The notes beneath the pieces were generated by a model. That model was not told the DNA's origin, ran no database searches, and worked only from the letters and a program-made list of their open reading frames with translations. A stretch of DNA of 64,000 nucleotides, from contig NZ_JAIWNC010000036.1 in NCBI RefSeq assembly GCF_020216025.1, positions 1-64,000 on the forward strand. Reading direction: 5' to 3'. Shown one piece after another: positions 24,042-32,891 of the stretch (positions are counted from its first letter, which is position 1; every line of letters starts with the position of its first letter). Made by a program: the position numbers and the translations under genes. The DNA comes from Jidongwangia harbinensis (GTDB lineage: Bacteria > Actinomycetota > Actinomycetes > Mycobacteriales > Micromonosporaceae).

Positions 24042-25154
24042 ATGACAGAGATCCGGGAATTCACCATCGACATCCCGCAGGCCGACCTCGACGACCTCGC
24101 CGACCGCCTGGCGCGAGCCCGCTTCACCGACGAGCTGCCCGACGCAGGTGAGGACTACGGCGTGTCACTGGAGCGGGTCCGGTCGCTGGTGCAGCGGTGG
24201 CGCGACGGGTACGACTGGCGTTCCTGGGAGCGGAAGCTGAACGCCTTCCCGCAGTTCACGACGACGATCGATGGGCAGAACGTGCACTTCCTGCACGTTC
24301 GCTCGCCGGAGCTCGACGCGACGCCGCTGATCCTCACGCACAGCTGGCCGGGCTCGGTGCTCGACTTCATCGACGTGATCGGGCCGCTGAGCAACCCGCG
24401 GGCGCACGGCGGCGACCCGGCCGACGCGTTCCATCTGGTGATCCCGTCGATCCCTGGGTTCGCCTTCTCCGGCCGCACCGCAGAGAAGGGCTGGAACCGC
24501 TACCGGATCGCCCGGGCGTGGGCGGAGCTCATGCGCCACCTCGGCTACGAGCGGTACGGCGTCCACGGCAACGACGCAGGCGCGCTCATCTCACCGGAGG
24601 TCGGCCGGGTCGACCCGCAGCACGTGGCCGGCGTCCACGTGACGCAGGTGTTCTCGTTCCCGTCGGGCGACCCGGCCGAGTTGCAGGGAATGTCCGAAGA
24701 GGACCAAAGCCGGGTTCAGTTCCTGCAGTGGTGGAACGACAACGGCGGCGCGCACGACAAGATGCAGTCGCTCGCGCCGCAGACGATCGCGCACGCACTG
24801 GCCGATTCGCCGGTGGCCCAGTTGGCGTGGAGCGCGCAGCTGATCGGGTCGCTCGACCCGGACATCGTGCTCACGAACGTGAGCATTTACTGGTTCACCA
24901 GCACAGCCGGGTCGGCCGCGCGGCTGTACTTCGAGGACCGGCACGCGTCCGACAAGCCGGAGGGGCCGACGACGGTCCCGTTGGGGCTGGCCAACTTCAA
25001 GTACGACTTCCAGTCGATCCGCGCGCTCGGCGAACGCGACCACGCGAACATCGTCTCGTGGCGGTACTACGACGAGGGTAGCCACTACTCCGCGCACGAC
25101 GCGCCAGCCACGCTGGTCGCCGACATGCGTGAGTTCTTCCGCAACAACCAGTAG
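24042..25154 (+). CDS. epoxide hydrolase (EH_N family)
   Basis: A 370-residue microsomal-type epoxide hydrolase. The N-terminal EH_N region is REFTIDIPQADLDDLADRLA, followed by RWRDGYDWRSWERKLNAFPQ. The alpha/beta-hydrolase core has oxyanion motif HSWPGS from residue 100 and nucleophile Asp179 in HGNDAGALIS. The polarising tyrosines and the C-terminal histidine (EGSHYSAHDAP) are present. It opens epoxides to diols in the cytoplasm. The ATG follows the palindromic operator directly, and the DNA-glycosylase-like gene starts 12 bases behind it with AAGGAG, so the two form an operon. Confidence 0.9.
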   Translation: MTEIREFTIDIPQADLDDLADRLARARFTDELPDAGEDYGVSLERVRSLVQRWRDGYDWRSWERKLNAFPQFTTTIDGQNVHFLHVRSPELDATPLILTHSWPGSVLDFIDVIGPLSNPRAHGGDPADAFHLVIPSIPGFAFSGRTAEKGWNRYRIARAWAELMRHLGYERYGVHGNDAGALISPEVGRVDPQHVAGVHVTQVFSFPSGDPAELQGMSEEDQSRVQFLQWWNDNGGAHDKMQSLAPQTIAHALADSPVAQLAWSAQLIGSLDPDIVLTNVSIYWFTSTAGSAARLYFEDRHASDKPEGPTTVPLGLANFKYDFQSIRALGERDHANIVSWRYYDEGSHYSAHDAPATLVADMREFFRNNQ

Positions 25155-25166
25155 AAGGAGACGCCG

Positions 25167-26249
25167 ATGAGCGTGCTCGATCACCGGGCGCTGAACCGGG
25201 CCACGTTGGCGCGGCAGTTCCTGCTGCGGCGGACCGGGCTGCCGCCACTGGAGGTGACCGAGCACCTCGTCGGCCTCCAGGCACAGACGCCGCACACCTG
25301 GTACGTAGGTCTGTGGGCGCGTGTCGCCGGGTGCCGGCCCGCCGACGTGGCCGATCTGCTCACCTCCCGCCAGGCGGTGCGGATGGCGTTGATGCGTTCG
25401 ACGATCCACTTCGTCAGCGCGGCCGACGCGGTGGCCCTGCGCCCGCTCGTGCAGCCCGCACTCGACCGGGACCTGTTCCGCAACAGCACCCACGGGCGCT
25501 GGACGCGCGAGCTCGACACCGACGCGGTGGTAGCGGCCGGCCGCGAGATCCTGGCGGAGCGGCCGCGCACCCCGGCGGAGCTCGGCGAGGCGCTGCTGGA
25601 GCGTTGGCCCGACAACGATCCCGCGGCGCTCGCGTACATGGTGCGCAACCTTCTGCCGGTGGTGCAGATCCCGCCGCGGGGAGTGTGGAAACGCAGCGGC
25701 CGCACGACGCACGCGCCGCTGGACGAATGGGTCGATGCACCGGCGCGGACCGCGTCGCTGGAGACGCTGGTGCTGCGGTACCTGGCCGCGTACGGACCGG
25801 CGACGGTCCAGGACATCCAGATGTGGTGCGGGCTGACGAAGCTGAGCGAGATCGCCGAGAGGCTCCGGCTGGTCGAGTTCGCCGGCGGGTACCTCGACCT
25901 GCCCGACGCGCCGCGTCCCGATCCGGACACGCCGGCACCCGTGCGGTTCCTGTACGACTTCGACAACCTGCTGCTCTCCCACAAGGACCGCAGCCGATTC
26001 GTCACCGACGAGTTCCGCACCAAGGCGGTGACGCCGCACGGGCCGGTACCGCACCCCGTGCTCGTCGACGGTGTCACCGCGGCGGCGTGGACGGTCGAGA
26101 AGAACCACGGCGAGGCCACGCTGGTCGTACGGACGTTCCTGCCACTGTCCGCCGCCGACCGGGACGCCGCGACGGCGGAAGGGCTCGACCTGCTCGCATT
26201 CCTCGAACCCGACGCGGCGCACTGCGTCAGGTTTGACGCGGTGCCATGA
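25167..26249 (+). CDS. AlkZ/AlkX-like DNA glycosylase (HTH_42, winged-helix domain protein)
   Basis: A 360-residue protein of the HTH_42 family. It holds three tandem winged-helix units (ALNRATLARQFLLRR; TPAELGEALLERWPDNDPAA; TVQDIQMWCGLTKLSEIAER). The catalytic QxQ motif of AlkZ-type glycosylases is seen as LVGLQAQTPHTWY with Gln38 and Gln40. Family members AlkZ (azinomycin producer) and E. coli YcaQ/AlkX excise alkylated bases and unhook interstrand crosslinks. C-terminal marks are FLYDFDNLLLSHKDRSRF and the beta-rich end TAAAWTVEKNHGEATLVV. It is cotranscribed with an epoxide hydrolase, which fits defence against an epoxide or alkylating agent. Confidence 0.87.
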   Translation: MSVLDHRALNRATLARQFLLRRTGLPPLEVTEHLVGLQAQTPHTWYVGLWARVAGCRPADVADLLTSRQAVRMALMRSTIHFVSAADAVALRPLVQPALDRDLFRNSTHGRWTRELDTDAVVAAGREILAERPRTPAELGEALLERWPDNDPAALAYMVRNLLPVVQIPPRGVWKRSGRTTHAPLDEWVDAPARTASLETLVLRYLAAYGPATVQDIQMWCGLTKLSEIAERLRLVEFAGGYLDLPDAPRPDPDTPAPVRFLYDFDNLLLSHKDRSRFVTDEFRTKAVTPHGPVPHPVLVDGVTAAAWTVEKNHGEATLVVRTFLPLSAADRDAATAEGLDLLAFLEPDAAHCVRFDAVP

Positions 26250-27706
26250 CGTCCTCCACCAGCGATCCGCCGGTCTGGTCCGCGGTTGCCGAAGGGCAGT
26301 ACAGCGATTAGCGCTGACAATGACCTTGTTGTTGGGGCCTCACGTAAACGACCGTTTCCGATAGACACGGCTCGGGTCGGTCGCCGTCGACGACGCGGCG
26401 GCGCAGCCGTCGCGCCGCCGACGATGGAATCCGGCTGTCTTGGGTCGTCGCTGAGGCACCGAGGTTCCTTCAACTCATCGAGAATGATTGGCGTGTCCCG
26501 GCCGAGTTACGTCGTAACCTCGTGCACACGCGGGCGGCGGAGCGCCTCCCGCCAGCGTGGACGGCGCGTTCGGGATGTCGACGTCGATTCGCACGCTAAG
26601 GAACCCGGTCGGTTCCGATGCGGGCAGCTGACGCGGCATGGATGGATTGTGGTCGCATTGTGGATTCGTAGCAGCCAATCATCGCGACGAGTCCCCCATC
26701 GCCGCCTATGCCAACTCCGTCAGAGCGCGATATATCCGGTCGGGACCTGCGCAAGATCCGGCCACTACGTCTTCGTAGTGGTTGACATAAGCCCACTGAC
26801 TAGCACAAGCACCCAGATAACGCTGGTCAGACCGAAGCTGTTGGACGCCGTTCGACAGCGTCGGGCGCCACCCGTGACCACCCCAACCGCTTCCCAGCCG
26901 ACCGCCGGTTTCGGGAGAGCAATGCACCGAGTCCCCAGCTTGTATCGGACTTACCGTGGCCGTGCTACTCCAAGCCACCGGCTACACCGGCCGGCCCACG
27001 CTAACGCTCTCGCCCCCGAGCAGCCAGTGTCCATTAGCGACGCTTCCGCTGCATCGCACGCGCGGTGGCACTGTGGCTCGTCCTGTCTCTGCGTTGGGCC
27101 TGTTCACGGTACCGAACGGGTGAGAGGTCCCCGACAGACGGCCGTGGACAACCACCGCGCACGCCGCCGCCGGGGTCCACCGACCCGCCGCAAGCCTCTA
27201 CTTCAGATGTCGAGACGGCAACGACCGGGGCGTGGCCGGAGGCTTGGTGCGCCGCGGTGGTCATCTCCGGGTAGGCGTCCCACACGTCCGGGCGGGTCGT
27301 ACGGCTGCCCCACAACTTCCGCTGAACACTTCACCGCTGCCGAAGGCGGGTTGCGTTCGGGCCGGATGTCGGCTGGTGCGCTCTACCACGTGACGGGTCG
27401 CAGGAAGCGGCCGATGGCGCTGGTGCCCACCGACGTGTGCTGCCAGTTCGTCGATCGCCACGGTCCGCCGTGGCGCTGCGCCCGGCTAACTCCGACGCCG
27501 GTGGGGTAGCCGTCGTAGACGATACGACCGGCGGACGGCCGCAGCCGGCGAGAGGGCTCGAGCGGCAGGTCGCACTCTTCGTGTCGGCATAGCACCGTGG
27601 CGGTCAGGGAGGAGGCCGTCCTTACAGCGCGGACATATAGGTCCGTCTCGTCGGCGTAGCGTGCGACGACCGTGACCCGCCCGAAGCTTGTAAGCGCGCG
27701 AGATTC
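26250..27706. other. gene-free stretch
   Basis: About 1.45 kb with no supportable gene; open frames here have arbitrary composition. It contains dispersed-repeat copy 2 and a 13-base palindrome GTTACGTCGTAAC at 26516-26528. A minus-strand fragment near 27595 (MLCRHEECDLPLEPSRRLRP) looks like part of a zinc-ribbon protein but has no body. Confidence 0.5.
26812..27035 (+). repeat. dispersed intergenic repeat, copy 2
   Basis: Second copy of the element at 18985-19205, same orientation. The best-conserved core is 26834-26990. The two copies are diverged by point changes and small indels, so this is an old duplication or family of elements, not recent. Confidence 0.6.
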
Positions 27707-28010
27707 TCATCGCCCGCGGCCTTCCAAGCGGCACTCCGGCGGTGCGCGCACCGGGCACTGGTACTGCAACGGCAGTGAGCGGAGGGCGTGGCCTCGGCGT
27801 TTGTAGTGGCTGAGGCGGGCCTGGTGCTGGCGTCGGCGGCGCCAGCGTGACCACCACCAGACGTGTGGTGGCCGAGGGCGGCGCACGAACAGTGCGGCGA
27901 TGAGGCGTCGGATCTCCGGTAGGGGCCGTCACCGCGGTAGAGCACGGTGGTGCGTTCGACGTCGAGCGGGTACGCGGTAATGGTGTGCGCGACCTCGCGG
28001 CGCCTCGCTT
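27707..28010 (-). pseudogene. IS701-like transposase, C-terminal remnant
   Basis: Minus-strand frame ending at a TGA (27707-27709) reads PEIRRLIAALFVRRPRPPHV, then WSRWRRRHQHQARLSHYKRR, the signature tail of actinobacterial IS701-type transposases (Trp-Ser-x-Trp-Arg-Arg-Arg-His-Gln-x-x-Ala-Arg). Upstream of about 27930 the protein-like sequence (VAHTITAYPLDVERTTVLYR) continues only in another frame, so a frameshift separates the pieces. The DDE domain is missing. Confidence 0.55.
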
Positions 28011-28415
28011 CCGCCTTGTTCAACAGCGACACACAGACACACAGGATCGAGAGCCGTTTCGCGGGAGCCGGCCCACGTCGACTCACCATGGCCCCGTATC
28101 GGCACAATGCCTGACACGTCCCAACAACGGCGACTACGTCCCGTAGCGAAATGACCGCGAGAGGCCAAGATCAATCCACTCATTTGTCGAGATGAGAATG
28201 TGCAAGCACGGTGTGAATCGTCGGATTTCCGCGGTTCGATAGCCGTAGGCGGGCGAGTTCTTAGCGATATCATGCGCCCTGCCGCATGCGGCAACCTCGC
28301 GGAACTCACCTTCCTGGTGTCAACGGCAAGGATCTGAGTAGTGTTCGGATTCGCCAATTAACTCGATCGTCTCTCGCATATGACTAGGCGAGATCTTTGA
28401 TCTGCCCAGCCCGTC
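28011..28415. other. gene-free, lower-G+C stretch
   Basis: I see no gene or recognisable signal. Base composition is visibly more A+T-rich than the flanks, continuing into the membrane-protein gene that follows. Confidence 0.4.
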
Positions 28416-29588
28416 CTAGCAATTATCCGAGGGGCCACACCATCTCGCTTGCTCCATATCCCATGACAAGCCGACATAGTCCCCGGACTTGGGCGCGGTC
28501 ACAAACGGCTCACCTTTGTCGTCAATCCGCTCAACGAACCGCGTGCCGTCAACCTCGATGTCGAGTTCGAGCCACCACGAACAAAAACACTTTTCAGTGA
28601 AACCCTCCACAAGAATCCGATCGGACTTCCCCGGTTCAACCTCGAGAGCGAACGGTTTTCTGAGAAGGCCACCGGGCGTCATCTCTCCGCTTTCCGACAT
28701 GCGGGTTTGCTCGTCGGACGACAGATCGGGCGGGGCCGGATAATAGTACGACACCTTTGCTGAATCCAGGTCGACATCTAAGTAAGATGTCACCGGTGGT
28801 TGCCCAACCGGACACGATGGGTACTCGCCTGCTGCCTTTCGTTCCAAAGGTTTTACCTTGACCCGAGCGGAATGCACTCGAACCGCAGACGACAGCGCCG
28901 ACACCGTGAAGGCCGCGTATGTGTGGAAGTAGTCGACGCCGCCAATCTCCTTACCCCAGGAGTACCAGCTTTCGCAATCTCCCGGTGGTTGAGGTTCGAG
29001 GACCCTGGGGATACCTTGCGGGAATACCACAGCCGCGGGCGGCCCACCATTCGTGGTGTCGACGTCGACTCCGGTCTTAAGTGTGATCACATACGGTTTG
29101 GTGGGCGCGGTAGAGCTTGACTCCAATGTCGGCCGATCCGCTGACACGCGCCGTCCCGCGGGATCCAGGGAGACGACAGCGACGATGGCGACACAAGCAA
29201 CGATACCCATTGTGGTCACAATCATGAATGGCGTCTTGAAACCGTGATCATTCGGCGTAAGGGCGCCATAGTGTGCGGTACCGACGTGGTGAATGTCCCG
29301 AGCGGCTTGCAATAATGGCGCGCTGCCGGTCTGAACGCCCTGTTGGAGCACCTCCACAGAAGTCGCAATCTTTGACTGCTCTACTGACTCCGCCATCTGT
29401 TGCCGACGGTCGGCGCGAAGTGAAGCAGTTGTCAGTAAGAGTGCGCAGAGCGCTGCGACCCAGCTTGCACGTTCTACCCAAACCCATGGTTGCCGCGGCG
29501 GGTCCAGGATCAGTACAGTCACCCCGACTAGGCACGCTGACAGGGCCGTCCCCGCCATCACGGCTGTCCGACGTCGATTAGCACTCAT
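28416..29588 (-). CDS. membrane protein of unknown function
   Basis: A 390-residue protein with two N-terminal helices (about 10-28 and 41-56), a short linker containing QSKIATSVEVLQQGVQTGSA, a third helix (FMIVTTMGIVACVAIVAVVS), then a ~250-residue non-cytoplasmic beta-rich domain with several cysteines (PPGDCESWYSWG, GFTEKCFCSWWLEL, ARWCGPSDNC). The C-terminal part resembles carbohydrate- or ligand-binding ectodomains only in general composition. G+C and codon use are lower than in neighbours, suggesting transfer. ATG 29588 was chosen at the start of the basic, then hydrophobic, stretch. Family not recognised. Confidence 0.6.
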   Translation of the reverse strand: MSANRRRTAVMAGTALSACLVGVTVLILDPPRQPWVWVERASWVAALCALLLTTASLRADRRQQMAESVEQSKIATSVEVLQQGVQTGSAPLLQAARDIHHVGTAHYGALTPNDHGFKTPFMIVTTMGIVACVAIVAVVSLDPAGRRVSADRPTLESSSTAPTKPYVITLKTGVDVDTTNGGPPAAVVFPQGIPRVLEPQPPGDCESWYSWGKEIGGVDYFHTYAAFTVSALSSAVRVHSARVKVKPLERKAAGEYPSCPVGQPPVTSYLDVDLDSAKVSYYYPAPPDLSSDEQTRMSESGEMTPGGLLRKPFALEVEPGKSDRILVEGFTEKCFCSWWLELDIEVDGTRFVERIDDKGEPFVTAPKSGDYVGLSWDMEQARWCGPSDNC

Positions 29589-29762
29589 CGGAACATGGTG
29601 GTGGAGTCCGCTCCCGTGCTTGGCAAACGCGCTCGCAGTATCGCCCATTCAGGGTCGTATGAACGGCCGACAGCTTCCAGTACGTCATACTGTGCACTTC
29701 CCTCACTCTCTTGCCGCGTCGAGGGCGGTGGCGCTCATGTCGGCGGTAACGCACCGTGAGTT

Positions 29763-30677
29763 ATGACGACCTCTTCAGTTTCCGATCAGCTTGCTGTCGT
29801 CGACGAGCGTCTGCTGCATGCAGCGGTAGCCGCGTACCTGGGCCGGTACCGGGGTGAGACCCGGGTGCATACCGGATCCGATCTCAAGGTGTTCCTGACC
29901 TGGTGCGCAGATCGGAACCTTGATCCGCTAAGCCTGGGCCGGGCTGAAGTCGAGCGCTATGTGCGCTGGCTGCAGGAGGTTCGCCGCTACCAACCCTCGA
30001 CCGTCTCCCGACGGCTGTCAGTCGTGGTCGGCTTCTACCGGGTCTGCGTCATCGATCAGATCTTGACGCACTCGCCGGCCGATTACGTGCGCAGGCCCCC
30101 GATGCCGACCGACTCGCCCACTCTCGGGCTCGGGCACTTGCAGTTCGAAGCCTTGCTGACGACCGCGCGGTCGTCGGCCAACCGTAATGACTTCGCCCTG
30201 ATCGCGATGCTCGGTCTGCTCGGGCTTCGGATCTTCGAAGCCTGCGGTGCGAACATCGCCGATCTCGGCGAGGAACACGGCCACCGCGTCCTGAAGGTCC
30301 GGGGCAAGGGCGACAAGACGGTGCTGATTCCGTTGCCGCCGGCGGCTGCGCGGGCGATCGAGCGCGCCGTCGACGGCCGACAGCAAGGGCCGATCCTGCG
30401 CAACCTGCGCGGCCGGCGAATGGATCGACACGCCGCGACCCGCCGGCTCCAGCAGCTGTCCGCGACAGCCGGGATCCGGATGCCCCGGATGCACCCGCAC
30501 ATGCTGCGCCATACCTTCGTCACCACCATGCTGGACGCGGGAGTCAGCCTGCGCGACGTGCAGATCGCCGCCCGGCACGCCGACCCGAAGACCACGATGC
30601 GCTACGACCGAGCCCGAAAGAACCTCGACCGGCACCCCAACTACATCCTCGCCGCCTACATGGCTTCCGGCACCTGA
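29763..30677 (+). CDS. tyrosine recombinase / integrase (XerC/D-like)
   Basis: A 304-residue site-specific recombinase. The N-terminal SAM-like DNA-binding domain (residues 15-105; VFLTWCADRNLDPLSLGRAE, YVRWLQEVRRYQPSTVSRRL) is followed by a complete catalytic domain: Arg156 (GLLGLRIFEACG), Lys182 (RGKGDK), His246 and Arg249 (HPHMLRHTF), His272 (ARHADP) and nucleophile Tyr281 (MRYDRARKN). All six catalytic residues are present, so it should be active. No excisionase gene or att site directly flanks it. The size fits a transposon- or island-borne recombinase rather than housekeeping XerC/D, but that cannot be settled here. Confidence 0.88.
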   Translation: MTTSSVSDQLAVVDERLLHAAVAAYLGRYRGETRVHTGSDLKVFLTWCADRNLDPLSLGRAEVERYVRWLQEVRRYQPSTVSRRLSVVVGFYRVCVIDQILTHSPADYVRRPPMPTDSPTLGLGHLQFEALLTTARSSANRNDFALIAMLGLLGLRIFEACGANIADLGEEHGHRVLKVRGKGDKTVLIPLPPAAARAIERAVDGRQQGPILRNLRGRRMDRHAATRRLQQLSATAGIRMPRMHPHMLRHTFVTTMLDAGVSLRDVQIAARHADPKTTMRYDRARKNLDRHPNYILAAYMASGT

Positions 30678-30905
30678 GCACCCGGGACCGGCGACCAGAG
30701 GATTTCCCGGACAGCACGGCCTCGCGGCCCGCGGTCCGATACCCGGCTACCCGATCACCCGCCGGACGACGCCTGGCGCGCATCAACCAGCACGCGGAAG
30801 GAGGACGGTCGGGCGTGATCGCCGACGCACCCGAACATGCCGAGATGAAAGCCCGACCATTCCGAGAAGGAAGCATCTGCACTCTCGCGATGCCGTGGCC
30901 TTCGG

Positions 30906-31562
30906 TCACTGGAGGAATGCGGGGTCATTGAAGCCCATCTCCCGCATCTTGTCCGCCGCGAAGACGACCATAATCTCGTCGCCTGGTACGAAGACACGCT
31001 GCATCTGAGGAAACTGCGGAATGGCGGCGACGAACCACACCGCTCCGGCCGGGACGTCAACACGCAGCGCGGTCGGCACGTCGACCGTGTACGCGGCCCC
31101 GACGATAATGCCGTCTGCTCGCCGGCTCGGGCCGATTTCAAACCTCTCCCAATGGAAGGCGCCACCGCGAATCGTTGACCCGAGGTACGGCGCCCACACG
31201 CCCGGGGGATCGTCGCTCGGGCCGACCCGCTGCGGGCCGTCCTCACCCAAGACCAAGTGATCCGTGATCGGGTCGTGGAACACCTCGACGCCGTATGGGT
31301 AGAAGGCGGCGGTCCAGGTCAGCGTGACGGGTCCCTGGTCGGTACGGAGTTGGATACCCATGACGGCGTGGTGCCAATCGCCGTAGTCCCATTCTGCCGG
31401 TTCCGAGGCGAAGTTGTGGACGTCCCAGTATTCGACCGCTGTGAGGCAGCGGCCGCGAAGGTCCGTCAGCTTCGCCTCGAAAGCGGCACGACCGTCAGCC
31501 GGCCTGTTCGCTGATCTCACGTCTTTGATCCTGTCCGGTCGGCCGCTTGCAGGCACCCCCAT
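30906..31562 (-). CDS. hypothetical protein
   Basis: A 218-residue soluble protein, rich in aromatic residues (AVEYWDVHNFASEPAEWDYG, TLTWTAAFYPYGVEVFHDPI) and beta-like, with a C-terminal GDEIMVVFAADKMREMGF. No signal peptide, membrane segment or known motif. The first ATG has no clear ribosome-binding site; a later start is possible. Third-position G+C supports coding. The composition is reminiscent of small stand-alone immunity or enzyme-inhibitor proteins, but this is only an impression. Confidence 0.55.
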   Translation of the reverse strand: MGVPASGRPDRIKDVRSANRPADGRAAFEAKLTDLRGRCLTAVEYWDVHNFASEPAEWDYGDWHHAVMGIQLRTDQGPVTLTWTAAFYPYGVEVFHDPITDHLVLGEDGPQRVGPSDDPPGVWAPYLGSTIRGGAFHWERFEIGPSRRADGIIVGAAYTVDVPTALRVDVPAGAVWFVAAIPQFPQMQRVFVPGDEIMVVFAADKMREMGFNDPAFLQ

Positions 31563-31699
31563 TTTGCAGGTGCCCGACCGTCCTAGCGGGAAGCACGAAC
31601 ACCCGGCCCGCGCGACTCACGCGTACCCCTCTGCTGTCGAGCGTTCGCGTCGGCGGGCGGACGGCCGTAACGGCGTGTCACGCCGATCGGTCGGTTCGG

Positions 31700-32440
31700 T
31701 GCACGGTCGTGGCGAATGCGCAGTGGGGATCGTCGTGCTGGTGGGTTACCTCGCGGCGGTGGGCAGCGCCGCGGCTGTTCGGGGTGCCCGAGGTGCCCGG
31801 GACGCCGGACCCGGCGGCGGTGCTGACATCGCGGTACAACTCCCGGCTGTTGATGGTGTCGTTGGCCGGTGCCCTGGTGGTCGGCGTCGGCCTGCTCTAC
31901 ACCGCCCGTAGCTACCGCCTGGCACACCGGGGACAGGTCACCGACAGGTTCACCAAGACCCTGGAGCGGCTCGGCTCACCCGAGCTGTACGTCCGGATCG
32001 GCGGTATTCACGCACTCGCCCAGGTGATGCGCGATTCCGGCGATCACTCCGGCGATATCGTCGAGGTCCTGGTGGCGTTCGTCCGGCACCGCGCCCCCCG
32101 TCACGTCCTGGACGGCGACACCGGGTCGCCGATCTACCCGTAGCCCTCGCTGCCGGCCGAACCCGACCTCGACGTGCAAACGGCGCTCACCGCCCTCGCC
32201 CGGCGCCCGCACCGCCCAGGCACCAAAGGGGAATCAAGCTTCACGACCTGCACCTGCAAGGCGCCGACCTGCGCGGGGCGCAGCTACAGGGCGCCGACCT
32301 GCGCGGGGCGCAGCTACAGGGCGCCGACCTGCGCGGGGCGCAGCTACAGGGCGCCGACCTGCGCGGGGCGCAGCTGCGGGGCGCGAACCTGGACGGGGCG
32401 CACCTGATGTTTGGAGCCTCCGGGTGCTCCGGTCGCACCG
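31700..32440 (+). pseudogene. pentapeptide-repeat membrane protein, broken by a stop and frameshifts
   Basis: The N-terminal part reads RYNSRLLMVSLAGALVVGVG (membrane helix) and GQVTDRFTKTLERLGSPELY, VRIGGIHALAQVMRDS, the typical lead-in of actinobacterial pentapeptide-repeat proteins. An in-frame TAG (32141-32143) interrupts it. The same frame then continues DLDVQTALTALARRP, and after one more frame change the pentapeptide array follows (LHLQGADLRGAQLQGADLRG and so on). The first helix (IVVLVGYLAAVGSAA) also lies in another frame. At least three lesions mean no intact product. Confidence 0.75.
32261..32410 (+). repeat. 30-bp tandem repeats (pentapeptide-coding)
   Basis: Five consecutive 30-base units start GCGCCGACCTGCGCGGGGCG. 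The first three are identical, the fourth differs at its end and the fifth is diverged. Each encodes two pentapeptides of the type GADLR/GAQLQ. Such exact identity in a broken gene points to recent slippage or gene conversion. Confidence 0.85.
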
Positions 32441-32555
32441 GGTTGCGCAATCCGCGGCGATCTTGCCGCAATAGACCGCCGCTCCCCGCCCGGCCGAGTG
32501 GGCAACACCTGGGGTGCAGTCATCCGGCTGCCCGGCTCTCATCCAGGACGAAGCC

Positions 32556-32837
32556 GTGTCCGACTCACGGATCGCACTCGTCACCGGGGGTTCCGGTGGC
32601 ATCGGCCGCGCGGTGGCCAACCGGCTCGCCGCGGACGGCATCGGCGTGGTGGTGCACTACGCCGGCAACCCGGCCACCGCCGAGGAGGTGGTCAAGGAGA
32701 TCGTCGACGGAGGCGGTACGGCCACCACGGCCCGCGCCGACCTCGCCGAGCCGGAGCAGGTGCAGGCGCTGTTCGACGCGGTGGACACCAGGGGCACATC
32801 CCGGCCGGCCGACCCCGGGACGCCTGACAACCTTTGA
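32556..32837 (+). pseudogene. short-chain dehydrogenase, N-terminal fragment
   Basis: From a GTG the frame gives SRIALVTGGSGGIGRAVANR, a classical SDR glycine motif (TGGSGGIG), then an NADP-site region and DLAEPEQVQALFDAVD, and stops after 93 residues. The catalytic Ser-Tyr-Lys triad and substrate half are absent. The end of the fragment runs into the promoter region of the sigma-factor gene, so the rest of the enzyme was lost at that junction. Confidence 0.75.
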
Positions 32838-32853
32838 CCCCTCCCGCGGCGTC
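32825..32853 (+). promoter_or_regulatory. candidate ECF sigma-dependent promoter
   Basis: TGACAACC (32825-32832) and CGTC (32850-32853) are 17 bases apart, matching the general AAC...CGTC architecture of ECF-type promoters. It lies 38 bases before the sigma-factor ATG, as expected for autoregulation. Confidence 0.45.
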
Positions 32854-32891
32854 GAAGTGGCACGAGTGCCGACGAGTGAGGACAGTTGCGC

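Noticed and set aside
26286..27509. A 407-codon plus-strand frame in the gene-free stretch
   Set aside because: Arbitrary composition, crosses the dispersed repeat, no ribosome-binding site or family.
29763..30677. Tyrosine recombinase as housekeeping XerC or XerD
   Set aside because: It lies among mobile-element remnants and without the usual xer neighbours; not provable, so left as XerC/D-like.
32261..32410. Regular 30-base repeats as a CRISPR array
   Set aside because: There are no spacers; the units are directly adjacent and encode pentapeptides GADLR/GAQLQ.
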